Source of the DNA: Mycobacterium europaeum | Lineage (GTDB): Bacteria; Actinomycetota; Actinomycetes; Mycobacteriales; Mycobacteriaceae | Direction: 5' to 3' | DNA: 64,000 nt | Assembly (NCBI RefSeq): GCF_002102155.1 | Contig: NZ_LQOU01000013.1 | Location: 22,013-86,012 of the forward strand | Part shown: piece by piece, positions 17,561-25,321 of the stretch | Numbering within the stretch: position 1 is the first letter of the stretch | How the letters are laid out: the number at the start of each line of letters is the position of its first letter | Notes under the pieces: model-generated | The model's database searches: none | Told to the model about the DNA's origin: nothing | Seen by the model: only the letters and a program-made list of their open reading frames with translations | Program-made: the position numbers and the translations under genes

Positions 17561-19147
17561 CTAGTATGCGCCGTGACTGGTGAGAACGGCCTTGATCGTC
17601 TTGGCGATGATCATGAGATCACCCGACATCGACCAGTTGTCGACATACGACAGGTCCAGTCGCACCGACTCTTCCCAGGAAAGGTCTGAGCGGCCGCTCA
17701 CCTGCCACAGTCCGCTGACGCCCGGCTTCACCAGGAGCCGGCGCCGCACATCGCCGTCGTAGTTCTCGACCTCGCGCCGCAGCGGGGGGCGCGGCCCGAC
17801 GACGCTCATGTCGCCCCTGAGCACGTTGATGAACTGGGGCAGTTCGTCGATGCTGAACCGGCGCAAGATCCGGCCGACCGGCGTGACCCGCGGGTCCTGG
17901 CGCATCTTGAACAGCACCCCGCCGGCGCCTTCGTTGAGCGCCAGCAGCTGATCGAGCTGGGCGTCGGCGCCGACGGTCATCGTCCGGAACTTGAGCATCG
18001 TGAAGGGCTTTCCGTCGATGCCGATCCGTTCGGACGGGTAGAACACCGGCCCCTTGCTGGTGAGCTTGATCGCGAGAGCGGCCGCGATGAGGATCGGCGC
18101 GGTGGCGATCAGCGCCGCCAGTGAGAAGACGAAATCGAAGACCTGCTTCTGGAAGCGTTGCGTCCCTTCGTATTGCGGCTTCTCCACGTGCAGCAGCGGC
18201 ATGCCCGCGGTGGGGCGCAGCGTCAGGCGCGTTTCGGCGACGTCCATCACCCCGGGCGACACGACGACGTCGACGTCCATCGTCTCGAGCTGCCACATCA
18301 GCTCCCGGATCCCGTGCATCCCGAAGTGATCGGTCTGCGTGACCGCCACGGTGTCCGCGCCGCAGCTGCGAATCGCGTCCGCCACGTGGGCGACGTCACC
18401 GAGGATCGGGACCTCGCGGCCACCGATGGTGAGGGTGCTGCCACGCGGTCGCCCATAGCCCGGAATGCAGACTCCCACCACGACATAGCCGTCCAGCGGG
18501 TTGCGGGTCAGTTCGCGGGCCAGGTGGGTGACCGCCTGGCGATCCCCGATCGCCAGGACCGCCGTCTGGCATTGGCCGCGCCCCCGCAGGCGGCCGACGT
18601 GCTTGCGCCACAGGCTGCGGCTCGCCAACAGGCCGATGGTCCCGACCGGAAGCGCGATCGCCAGATACCCGCGGGCCAGGTCGACCTTGGCGAGCAGCGT
18701 GACCATCGCGATGATCCCGAACGTCCAGAATGATGCGCTGCCGATCCGCCGGTACTCGTCGATGCCGGCGCCGATGACCCGCGGCGAGCGGGTTTGGAAG
18801 ACCGTCAGCGACGACAACCACAGCGCCGCGAACAGGAACGAGAACAGCGTCATGACCACGTCCGAGTAGCCCGAAGTGTTGGCGATCTCCCCGAAGCGGA
18901 CGTACTGGGCCAGCAGCACCGACGCGCACACGATCAGCGCGTCGGTGATGCGCAGATGCTGCGAATACCGGTGCTGCCAGCGCCGGATGGGATTCGCGAC
19001 GGGGGAGGGCGCCGGGGCGGCGGCGACCGGCACTGGGCTCGGCCGGTGGTGAGTCCACGACGTCATGGCGGCCGGTCTGCGCTCGAGCGGTCCCGGTTCG
19101 ACGTGCACGACGTCCACCAATTCCTGGGTCATCAACTGGTTAGACAT
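17561..19147 (-). CDS. Polyprenyl-phosphate sugar-1-phosphate transferase (initiating enzyme)
   Basis: A 528-residue membrane enzyme that would start glycan assembly by moving a sugar-1-phosphate from a nucleotide sugar to polyprenyl phosphate. Residues 75-190 carry about four membrane helices, the middle is a Rossmann-like CoA-binding-type domain, and the last 200 residues are the bacterial sugar transferase domain: KQVFDFVFSL helix, MLKFRTM, SIDELPQF, GDMSVVGPRP and PGVSGLWQVSGRS. ATG 19147 is preceded by GGGAGAG at about 7 bases; it overlaps the RmlC-like gene by 16 bases. This family is WbaP/CpsE-like. Confidence 0.92.
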   Translation of the reverse strand: MSNQLMTQELVDVVHVEPGPLERRPAAMTSWTHHRPSPVPVAAAPAPSPVANPIRRWQHRYSQHLRITDALIVCASVLLAQYVRFGEIANTSGYSDVVMTLFSFLFAALWLSSLTVFQTRSPRVIGAGIDEYRRIGSASFWTFGIIAMVTLLAKVDLARGYLAIALPVGTIGLLASRSLWRKHVGRLRGRGQCQTAVLAIGDRQAVTHLARELTRNPLDGYVVVGVCIPGYGRPRGSTLTIGGREVPILGDVAHVADAIRSCGADTVAVTQTDHFGMHGIRELMWQLETMDVDVVVSPGVMDVAETRLTLRPTAGMPLLHVEKPQYEGTQRFQKQVFDFVFSLAALIATAPILIAAALAIKLTSKGPVFYPSERIGIDGKPFTMLKFRTMTVGADAQLDQLLALNEGAGGVLFKMRQDPRVTPVGRILRRFSIDELPQFINVLRGDMSVVGPRPPLRREVENYDGDVRRRLLVKPGVSGLWQVSGRSDLSWEESVRLDLSYVDNWSMSGDLMIIAKTIKAVLTSHGAY

Positions 19148-19704
19148 GACGCTGCTCTCCCGATCGGCGTGAAGCTCGGCGTTCGCGCGGGCCAACTGGC
19201 GTCCCGCTCGGAGATGACGGTCACCGGCAGCGGCCACGCGATCCCGAATTCGGGGTCGTTCCAGTGGAATCCCTGCTCATCTGACGGCGCGGGCTGGCCG
19301 CTGACCTGATAGCTGACTTCGGTGTTGTCGATCAGGGTCTGGAAACCGTGCGCGACGAACGGCGGCAGGAACAGCGCCCGGTAGTTGTCCGCGCTCAACT
19401 CGACCATGACGTGGTCGCCGTAGGTCTGCGACCCGGGCCGGATGTCCACGGCGACGGCGGCGATGGCGCCGCGGGTACAGCGGACCAGCTGGGTCTGCGC
19501 GTAGGGCGGGGTCCGATGGTGCAGACCCCGCACGGTGCCGCGGGTGTAGTTGAAGAAGATGTTCGTCTGGGTGACGTCGAAAGTCAGCCCCCGGCTGGCG
19601 AATTCGTCTGCGCAGAAGGACCGCGACGAGAACCCGCGGTGGTCGCGTTGGGGCTCCAGGTCGATGATCGTCACGCCGGCGATCTGGGTGGGCGTGTACT
19701 TCAC
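19132..19704 (-). CDS. dTDP-4-dehydrorhamnose 3,5-epimerase-like cupin (RmlC family)
   Basis: A 190-residue cupin of the RmlC family, which epimerises C3 and/or C5 of dTDP-4-keto-6-deoxyglucose on the way to 6-deoxysugars. Recognisable parts are HRGFSSRSF, GTVRGLHHR with the catalytic His, TQLVRCTRGAI, VAVDIRPGSQTYG, PPFVAHGFQTL and a SYQVS segment with the conserved Tyr. The second Tyr usually found a few residues later (as in EYNP of M. tuberculosis RmlC) is replaced in SGQPAP, so the product could be a 3- or 5-epimer only. GTG 19704 follows GGAAGGA at about 7 bases. It sits between the PPE gene and the initiating transferase on the same strand. Confidence 0.82.
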   Translation of the reverse strand: MKYTPTQIAGVTIIDLEPQRDHRGFSSRSFCADEFASRGLTFDVTQTNIFFNYTRGTVRGLHHRTPPYAQTQLVRCTRGAIAAVAVDIRPGSQTYGDHVMVELSADNYRALFLPPFVAHGFQTLIDNTEVSYQVSGQPAPSDEQGFHWNDPEFGIAWPLPVTVISERDASWPARTPSFTPIGRAASCLTS

Positions 19705-19762
19705 TTGCCGATCCTTCCGCAACGGGCCGCGCCCATGGACTGGTCTGCGTTCATGCGATGGC

Positions 19763-20986
19763 CTACGCGTATCCACCGGACGGCGGGCGCGTCATCACGG
19801 TCGGGATGACCCCGTACCGCGGCCCGAGGTTCTTGCCCGACGCGGCGACCAGGCGCGGCAGCGAGCCCATGATGCTGGGCGGCGTGTTGGCGCTGGCGAG
19901 GCTGATCGTCGGCAATGCGGACGCGGCGCTCTGGGCCGCCGGGATCACGCTGGTCCAACTCGCCGGCACCGCCAGCGGGCCCAGCGAGGCCGCGCTGCCC
20001 AGGCTGCCTATCACGCCCGACCCGAGTGATCCGATGGATCCGAGCGCGCCCGCGCCCGTGCTCGCCGCGCTCGCCGCCCCCGCGGCAGCAGTGCCCGCGG
20101 CCTGCATCGCCCCGTTCGCCAGGCCCTGCGCGGTCTGGGCCATGCCGAGGATGGAGGACATCCCGTATAGCGGCGTCGCGCCCGCCATGAAGTAGGTGGG
20201 AAGCGAGCTGGGCAGACTGGACACCAGGCTGTTCATCAGCGACGAAGCGGCCGAACTGGTCGCCGTGCCGGCCGTGCCGGCCGCGCTGCCCGCACCGGCA
20301 CCCGCCTCGCCCAGCGTGACGGTCCCGGCGGTCATCGGCGACGAAAGCCCTTGCAGGGTGGTGGGCACCGACGACATCACGTGCGAGAGGGACGTGTGCG
20401 TCGCCGCCAACGTTTCCGCCTGGGCGACCGCGCTGCTCTGGCTGGCAACGCCCGCTGGGTTGGTGACGTCCGGCGCCGGGCTGAACGGGGTCACTTCGCA
20501 AGCGACCGCCGAGCCCGCGGCGTACTCGTACATCGCCGCGGCGTCCTGCGCCCACATCTCGCCGTATTCGGCCTCGGTGGCCGCGATCGCCGCGGCGTTC
20601 TGGCCGAAGAAGTTGGTGGCGACCAGCGTCGCGAGCTGAACCCGGTTGGCGGCGATGGCCGGTGGGGGGACGGTCATCGCGAAGGCGGCTTCATACACTT
20701 CGACGGCGAGTCGGGCCTGACCGGCCGCCTCCGCCGCCCGTGCGGCCGCCCCGGCGGTCCACGCCATGTAGGGGGCGTAGGCGGATGCCATGGCCAACGA
20801 CGACGGGCCCATCCAGCGCCCGGTCGTCAGGCCCGCGATCACCGTCCGGTAACAACTTGCGGCGGAATGTAATTCGGCGGCAAGGCTGTCCCAGGCCACG
20901 GCGGCGGCCACCAGGGAAATCGGGCCGGGGCCGGCGTACATCCGCGCGGAGTTGAACTCCGGCGGGAAGGCACCGAAATCGATCAC
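19763..20986 (-). CDS. PPE family protein, SVP subgroup
   Basis: A 407-residue PPE protein, probably exported by an ESX type VII system. The N-terminal PPE domain (about 1-180) has FPPE at residues 7-10, [13 protein letters not shown] and the WxG-like hairpin [10 protein letters not shown]. The C-terminus has a GxxxxPxxW-type element (GPLAVPASW) marking the SVP subgroup, followed by a basic PRLVA.GKNLG tail. The start is GTG 20986 with no strong ribosome site. It is an orphan with no PE partner beside it, and is the first gene of a minus-strand run into polysaccharide genes 58 bases downstream. Confidence 0.9.
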   Translation of the reverse strand: MIDFGAFPPEFNSARMYAGPGPISLVAAAVAWDSLAAELHSAASCYRTVIAGLTTGRWMGPSSLAMASAYAPYMAWTAGAAARAAEAAGQARLAVEVYEAAFAMTVPPPAIAANRVQLATLVATNFFGQNAAAIAATEAEYGEMWAQDAAAMYEYAAGSAVACEVTPFSPAPDVTNPAGVASQSSAVAQAETLAATHTSLSHVMSSVPTTLQGLSSPMTAGTVTLGEAGAGAGSAAGTAGTATSSAASSLMNSLVSSLPSSLPTYFMAGATPLYGMSSILGMAQTAQGLANGAMQAAGTAAAGAASAASTGAGALGSIGSLGSGVIGSLGSAASLGPLAVPASWTSVIPAAQSAASALPTISLASANTPPSIMGSLPRLVAASGKNLGPRYGVIPTVMTRPPSGGYA

Positions 20987-21107
20987 GTCACGCCCCGGCC
21001 TTGCGGGCGGCGCGAGTCGCCGCGCCCGAACGTCCGCACACTGGGGCAGGGGCGTGAGCGGACGTGGCAGCGGCGGCGTACTCCACCGCAGGTAACCCGG
21101 GATTAAA

Positions 21108-21122
21108 CATACTAAAAGTATG
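21108..21122. promoter_or_regulatory. Palindromic operator candidate, site 1
   Basis: CATACT-AAA-AGTATG is a perfect 6-bp inverted repeat with a 3-base centre, 122 bases upstream of the PPE start. Its ATAC/GTAT half-sites recall those of ArpA-type autoregulator elements, but the spacing is shorter than in the classical 22-bp element. Binding by the adjacent TetR proteins is inferred. Confidence 0.55.
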
Positions 21123-21138
21123 CTCTGGTTGGCCGTTG

Positions 21139-21153
21139 CTTGCTAAGAGTATT
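21139..21153. promoter_or_regulatory. Palindromic operator candidate, site 2 (degenerate)
   Basis: CTTGCTAAGAGTATT matches site 1 at 11 of 15 positions and starts 31 bases after it, close to three helical turns. The right half-site AGTAT is intact and the left is degenerate. Confidence 0.35.
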
Positions 21154-21368
21154 TGGCCCGCGACCAGGAAGGCACATGGTCCCTTCCTGGGTGTTCTACC
21201 TGCTGGCGCCGCCAGCCCGCGTGGCCTCGTGGTCACGACCGGCATGTGCCTCTCCTTACGCCCTACAGGTGGCCCGGCATCGGGGTGTATCGGCTGCTCA
21301 GATGGTCGAACGGGGGAGTCTGTGCAGCGCTCGCCTACAAACTGACACCTTGATAATAGCGCAGAAAA

Positions 21369-21383
21369 CATACTAATAGTCTG
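21369..21383. promoter_or_regulatory. Palindromic operator candidate, site 3
   Basis: CATACT-AAT-AGTCTG matches site 1 at 13 of 15 positions and keeps 5 of 6 palindromic pairs. Both sites share a preceding AAA and a following C. It lies about 310 bases before the first TetR start. Confidence 0.5.
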
Positions 21384-21693
21384 CAAAGATCCTGTGATCC
21401 GCACTACAGGTATTTGCGGCCGCGTCAAGCGGGAGCCTCCGGCTGCTAATCTCGGACTTGGCCAAGAACTGCCGGGGGTGGCCGGTCGGTGTCGTTTCAG
21501 ACCGTCTGAGAACCGAGGTGTATGCCCTGCTCATCAACCTGATGGGGAACGACCGGGTCAGGGTCGTTACCCCTGGCAAGATCGCTCGCGACAGCCACGG
21601 TGTCGGCGCGCGAACCGGCATCACTGCCGGATTCGAGTCTCCGCCCCACCCTCGCGGCCTGGCGGCCGAACCAGAGTTGAGCCGGCACGTCCG

Positions 21694-22371
21694 ATGACGA
21701 CCCACTCGGGCGACGGGCGCGCCGACGCGACGCGCCGACAGATACTGCGGGCCGCCTCGCATCAGTTCGCGCGCCGGCCATACCACGAGGTCGGTCTCGA
21801 CGACATTCTCGCGGAAGCGCAGCTGACCAAGGGCGCGATGTATTTCCACTTCAAGTCCAAACACGCCCTCGCGGCCGAACTCATCGACAAGCAGATCGCC
21901 GCGGCCACCGTCGCGGTGGGAGACCTGATGACCAGGGGGCTTTCCGGTCTGGAAACCCTGATCGACTTCTCGTATCTGATCGCCGTCCAGGACATCAAGA
22001 CCGATCTGGTCAGGGCCGGCCTGAACCTGATCGAGTCGGTCGGGTCGGCGGAGGGACTGCGGGACACCTTGATGAACGGATGGGTGAACGCGCTGTCGGG
22101 GGTGGTTCAGCAGGCCATTGACGAGGGGGACATCGACGGCCAATGCGAGCCCCACGACGTGGGACGCCTGATGGTGTCCCTGCACATGGGGCTGCGGAAG
22201 ACCAGCAATCTCGACGAGCCGGAACGATTCCTGCTCGACCTGGAGAGATGCTGGATGCTCATCCTGGGCGGAATCCTGCGACCGGACCGAGCCGATTACT
22301 TCCGCCAATTCCTAAGGCGGCGTGCGGCGCTCGCCGTCAATGCCGGATCGACCGGGGAAGATTCGCCGTAA
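21694..22371 (+). CDS. TetR-family regulator, ArpA/ScbR-like (1)
   Basis: A 225-residue regulator. Residues 11-57 are a TetR helix-turn-helix (RRQILRAASHQFARRPYHEV then LTKGAMYFHFKSKHALAAEL). The FHFxSK..LA..LI..Q pattern and the ligand domain resemble gamma-butyrolactone receptors of Streptomyces. Trp130, in MNGWVNALSGVV, falls where those receptors carry the ligand-sensing Trp; this alignment is by eye. It is divergent from the PPE-led operon across a region with ATAC/GTAT palindromes, so it probably represses that promoter and itself. ATG 21694 is chosen because the HTH starts ten residues later; upstream in-frame sequence lacks coding character. Confidence 0.82.
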   Translation: MTTHSGDGRADATRRQILRAASHQFARRPYHEVGLDDILAEAQLTKGAMYFHFKSKHALAAELIDKQIAAATVAVGDLMTRGLSGLETLIDFSYLIAVQDIKTDLVRAGLNLIESVGSAEGLRDTLMNGWVNALSGVVQQAIDEGDIDGQCEPHDVGRLMVSLHMGLRKTSNLDEPERFLLDLERCWMLILGGILRPDRADYFRQFLRRRAALAVNAGSTGEDSP

Positions 22372-22499
22372 TTCACGCGGTTGGCCACACCGCCCGCCCG
22401 CCCTCGCGTCGGCTGCTAACCTTGGACGCCTTGGCGGTCGATGTGAGGCCCAGACCGACGGCTACGCGCATCCGACGCGACTCCGGAGGTGTAGAGACA

Positions 22500-23210
22500 G
22501 TGGCGCGCCAGATCCGATCCGAGGCCACTCGGCGCAAGATCCTCGATGCCGCGATGGAGGTGTTCGGCGAAGTCGGATATGCCGCCGCCGGCTGGGGCTC
22601 GATCATCGAGCGGACGGGGATGACCAAGGGCGCCCTCTACCACCACTTCGATTCCAAGGAATCGCTGGCGTCCGAGATCCTCAAGGAGGGCTCCGACAAC
22701 CTTCTCACCGCATTCCGCAACGTATGCGGGTCGTCGTCCCCGGGACTGGAGAATCTGCTGCACGGCGCCTTCACCATCGTGGAAGTGCTGAACTCGGACG
22801 AGATGGTTCGCACGGCCGAGCAATTGGCCTCTGCGTTAAGCGGATTGAACGACGCCGCCGCGAGCTTCTATGCGAACCTGGCGGCGTCGATCGAAGAGCA
22901 GGCCCGGCGGGCGATCGGCGAGGGTGACCTTCGCAACGACGTCGACCCCCAAGTGCTCTCCGAGTTCCTCGTCGGAGCCATGTTCGGAACGCGGTTGGTA
23001 TTCAACGCGATAGCTCGCCGCGACGCCGGCCGGCCCATCGCCGGCGACATCGCCGGGCGCCTGCGTCAGATCCTGGAACTGCTGCTGCCCGGCACCGTCA
23101 CCGACGCGTCGCTTCCCTACTTCCGGCAATACCTCGGTCGAGAAGTGATGCGCCATGCCCCGAGCGCCGCGCCGCGCGCAGACGCCGACACCGAGCCCCT
23201 CATCGGATAG
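22500..23210 (+). CDS. TetR-family regulator, ArpA/ScbR-like (2)
   Basis: A 236-residue TetR regulator with an HTH at 4-54 (RSEATRRKILDAAMEVFGEVGYAAAG then MTKGALYHHFDSKESLA). It is related to the regulator just upstream, but lacks a Trp at the matching ligand-pocket position (the segment reads ASFYANLAASIEEQ), which is how pseudo-receptors often differ from true receptors. GTG 22500 has GGAGG 11 bases before it. The longer frame opening at 22143 overlaps the first TetR and is rejected. The pair is probably co-transcribed, with a 128-base gap. Confidence 0.82.
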   Translation: MARQIRSEATRRKILDAAMEVFGEVGYAAAGWGSIIERTGMTKGALYHHFDSKESLASEILKEGSDNLLTAFRNVCGSSSPGLENLLHGAFTIVEVLNSDEMVRTAEQLASALSGLNDAAASFYANLAASIEEQARRAIGEGDLRNDVDPQVLSEFLVGAMFGTRLVFNAIARRDAGRPIAGDIAGRLRQILELLLPGTVTDASLPYFRQYLGREVMRHAPSAAPRADADTEPLIG

Positions 23211-23290
23211 ACCATCCAACCGCCGAGGTTCGGGCCGGATGTGCCGCATCCTCTTTCGCGGTCGTCCAGACGGTGGTTCGATAACCGGGC

Positions 23291-23318
23291 TTGACGCGCT
23301 TTTGACGATGCATACTGT
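23291..23318 (+). promoter_or_regulatory. Promoter candidate for the BcsB-like gene, possibly leaderless
   Basis: TTGACG at 23291-23296 and TACTGT at 23313-23318 are 16 bases apart. Transcription would begin near 23325, at the GTG 23323 or ATG 23326 start codon, which suggests a leaderless message. Confidence 0.45.
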
Positions 23319-23325
23319 TCCGGTG

Positions 23326-25308
23326 ATGTACCCGAGACGCCTGGGCAAAGCGGTGGCGCTGGCCGCCGTCTCCGGATTTTTGGTGATGAGCGCCCCGGCG
23401 TCGTGGGCCGCGCCCGGCGACCCGGTTACGGCGGCGGACTCGCCGACCCTGTCGCTGACCGACATCGGGTCCGCCCCCATGCTGGAGTTCTGGGGCCTGA
23501 CGAGCAGCCAGCAGCTGACCGTGCCGGTCTTGCACGGGCTGACACCGACAGCGCTGAACGCCACCGTCGAACTGCCGATCAATCTGCGGTCCGGGTTGCT
23601 CACCGTGACGCAGGGGGAGCGCACCATCGCGCGACTGAATCTGCCGTCGGCCGATCAGACGCCGATCGTCATCCCGCTGGCGGGCGCGGAGATCAACGAC
23701 AACTGGCTGTCGGTGACCCTGCGTTCCTACCTGGTGCCGTTGGACGGATACTGCCTGTACCCGGAGAGCCCGCTGCGCCTGACCAACGGATCGATCACCT
23801 ACACCGGGGTCGAACTGCCGCCCACCACCGTGGCCCATTTCCTGCCCCCGGTGCTGCGGAAGCTGTCCATCTATCTGCCGCAATCGCCGTCGCCGAACGA
23901 GTCGGACACGGCGATCCAACTGGCCGCGGCCGCGGCCAGTCACTACGGCAGACAGACGCCCGACATAGCCGTGATCCCGCTGGCGGACGGGCAGGCGGCG
24001 CCCCCGGGGCCGCCGCAATCACTGGAACGCCAGATCGTCGTCAAAGAGGGCCCCGACAACGGCCTTTCGCTTCAGGGTCCCGCCGGGGTGCCCTGGTTGC
24101 TGATGTCGGGACCGCTCGGGCAGTCCGACGAATCGAACACGGCCGTGCTGTTCAACGACGTGTCGCAGCTCGCCATGTCTTCCAAGGCGGCGGTGGAACA
24201 ATTGAAGCCGCGCCCGCAGCAACTGGGTAACTCCGTCACGCTGCGTGAACTCGGGCAGCCGGTCGTCAACGCCACGTCGCTGCAGCCGCGGGTGTCGATC
24301 GGACTGGACCAGACCAAGTTCGGGCGGTCCGTGCACGACGTGCGCGTGCACCTGCAGGGGTCCTACACCCCGACCCCAGGCAACATCGGCGGCCAGATCG
24401 CCGTGACGATCGGCCCGGAGACCGTCGATCACTGGCCCACCGACGGCCACGGCACCATCGATCGCTGGCTCGACGTGCCCGATCGCCTCCTGCAGCGATA
24501 CACCAGCCTCGACCTGGTCTTGGACGTTGCGGCCAACACGGGGCATTGCGGCGACTTCTACACCGCCGGGCCCGGCAACCAGCTCCTCACGTTGAACATC
24601 AACGGCGACAGCACGATTCAGACCAGCCCGGCCGCCCCGCCGGTGCCGGACGGCTTCCAGTCGGTGCCGCAGTCCCTGATGCCGCGGGTGCAGGTGGGCA
24701 TCGAGCCCCACTCGTTGAGCGACACGGTCCGGGCGGTCAACCTCGTGGTGGGCCTGCAGCGAATCAGCTCCGTGCCGCTCTACACCACGGTCACCGGTGT
24801 GCAACAGGCGATCGACTCGTCGGATCCCGCGATATTGATCGCCGCCGACGGCTGGAATCACTCCAATGTCACGCTGCCGGTGTCCGCGGGGCCCAGCGGA
24901 CCGATCACCGTCAACGCCGTCGAATCCGACGGCAGGCCCGCCAAGCTCACGCTCGACCCCGGGCTTCGGTTTGCCTCTCTCCAAACGGTTTTCAACCGGG
25001 GCAGGTCGCTGTTGGTGGCGACGTCCAACGGGGCGCCCGGGCAGCTCGACGAGCTGATCCGCTGGCTCAACGGCGATAACAAGCGCTGGCAACGGCTCAA
25101 AGGTGTCGCGGTGGTCTCCGCCCCGGGCGGGCAGGACCCGGTCACCGTCGAGCAATCGCCCGCGGCCGGGCCGGCCGCGGGATCGCAGGGCCACTCGGGT
25201 GACTCTGACTGGCTGTGGTGGTTCGGCGCGGGCTGGGTCGCCGTGGCCATCGTCGGCGCAGGCGTGATCGTGTGGCGGGTCCGGCGCGAATCCTGGCGGC
25301 GCCGTTAG
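23326..25308 (+). CDS. BcsB-like exported membrane-anchored protein
   Basis: A 660-residue protein with a signal peptide (residues 1-26, ending PASWA-AP), a large extracytoplasmic region and one C-terminal helix (WLWWFGAGWVAVAIVGAGVIVWRV) followed by basic residues. The order and motifs match cellulose synthase subunit BcsB: an N-terminal carbohydrate-binding-like domain (LNATVELPINLRSG, a flavodoxin-like segment with SESDTAIQLAAAAASHYG-type sequence) and a second beta domain. BcsB guides the nascent glucan across the envelope, but no catalytic BcsA partner is present here. GTG 23323 and ATG 23308 are alternative starts. A deacetylase follows 13 bases later, so the pair probably handles a secreted glycan. 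It could be the counterpart of M. tuberculosis Rv1006 by position; not verified. Confidence 0.72.
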   Translation: MYPRRLGKAVALAAVSGFLVMSAPASWAAPGDPVTAADSPTLSLTDIGSAPMLEFWGLTSSQQLTVPVLHGLTPTALNATVELPINLRSGLLTVTQGERTIARLNLPSADQTPIVIPLAGAEINDNWLSVTLRSYLVPLDGYCLYPESPLRLTNGSITYTGVELPPTTVAHFLPPVLRKLSIYLPQSPSPNESDTAIQLAAAAASHYGRQTPDIAVIPLADGQAAPPGPPQSLERQIVVKEGPDNGLSLQGPAGVPWLLMSGPLGQSDESNTAVLFNDVSQLAMSSKAAVEQLKPRPQQLGNSVTLRELGQPVVNATSLQPRVSIGLDQTKFGRSVHDVRVHLQGSYTPTPGNIGGQIAVTIGPETVDHWPTDGHGTIDRWLDVPDRLLQRYTSLDLVLDVAANTGHCGDFYTAGPGNQLLTLNINGDSTIQTSPAAPPVPDGFQSVPQSLMPRVQVGIEPHSLSDTVRAVNLVVGLQRISSVPLYTTVTGVQQAIDSSDPAILIAADGWNHSNVTLPVSAGPSGPITVNAVESDGRPAKLTLDPGLRFASLQTVFNRGRSLLVATSNGAPGQLDELIRWLNGDNKRWQRLKGVAVVSAPGGQDPVTVEQSPAAGPAAGSQGHSGDSDWLWWFGAGWVAVAIVGAGVIVWRVRRESWRRR

Positions 25309-25321
25309 GTTTCGGCGCCTG

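Larger units (their letters stand above)
20987..21693. other. Long divergent intergenic region with operator-like palindromes
   Basis: About 700 bases between the PPE gene and a divergent TetR gene. No convincing gene is present: the short frames here have poor codon bias and no recognisable domain. Base composition between about 21,090 and 21,420 is less GC-rich than the neighbours. Three related ATAC/GTAT palindromes are listed separately. A further perfect 6-bp inverted repeat with a 1-base centre (TCAGAC-C-GTCTGA) lies at 21497-21509. Confidence 0.6.

Noticed and set aside
21064..21376. Short frames in the PPE-TetR spacer
   Set aside because: Several overlapping frames have no ribosome site, no codon bias and no similarity to known domains.
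22143..22499. N-terminal extension of the second TetR protein
   Set aside because: It overlaps the first TetR in another frame, while GTG 22500 has a good ribosome site and begins right before the HTH.
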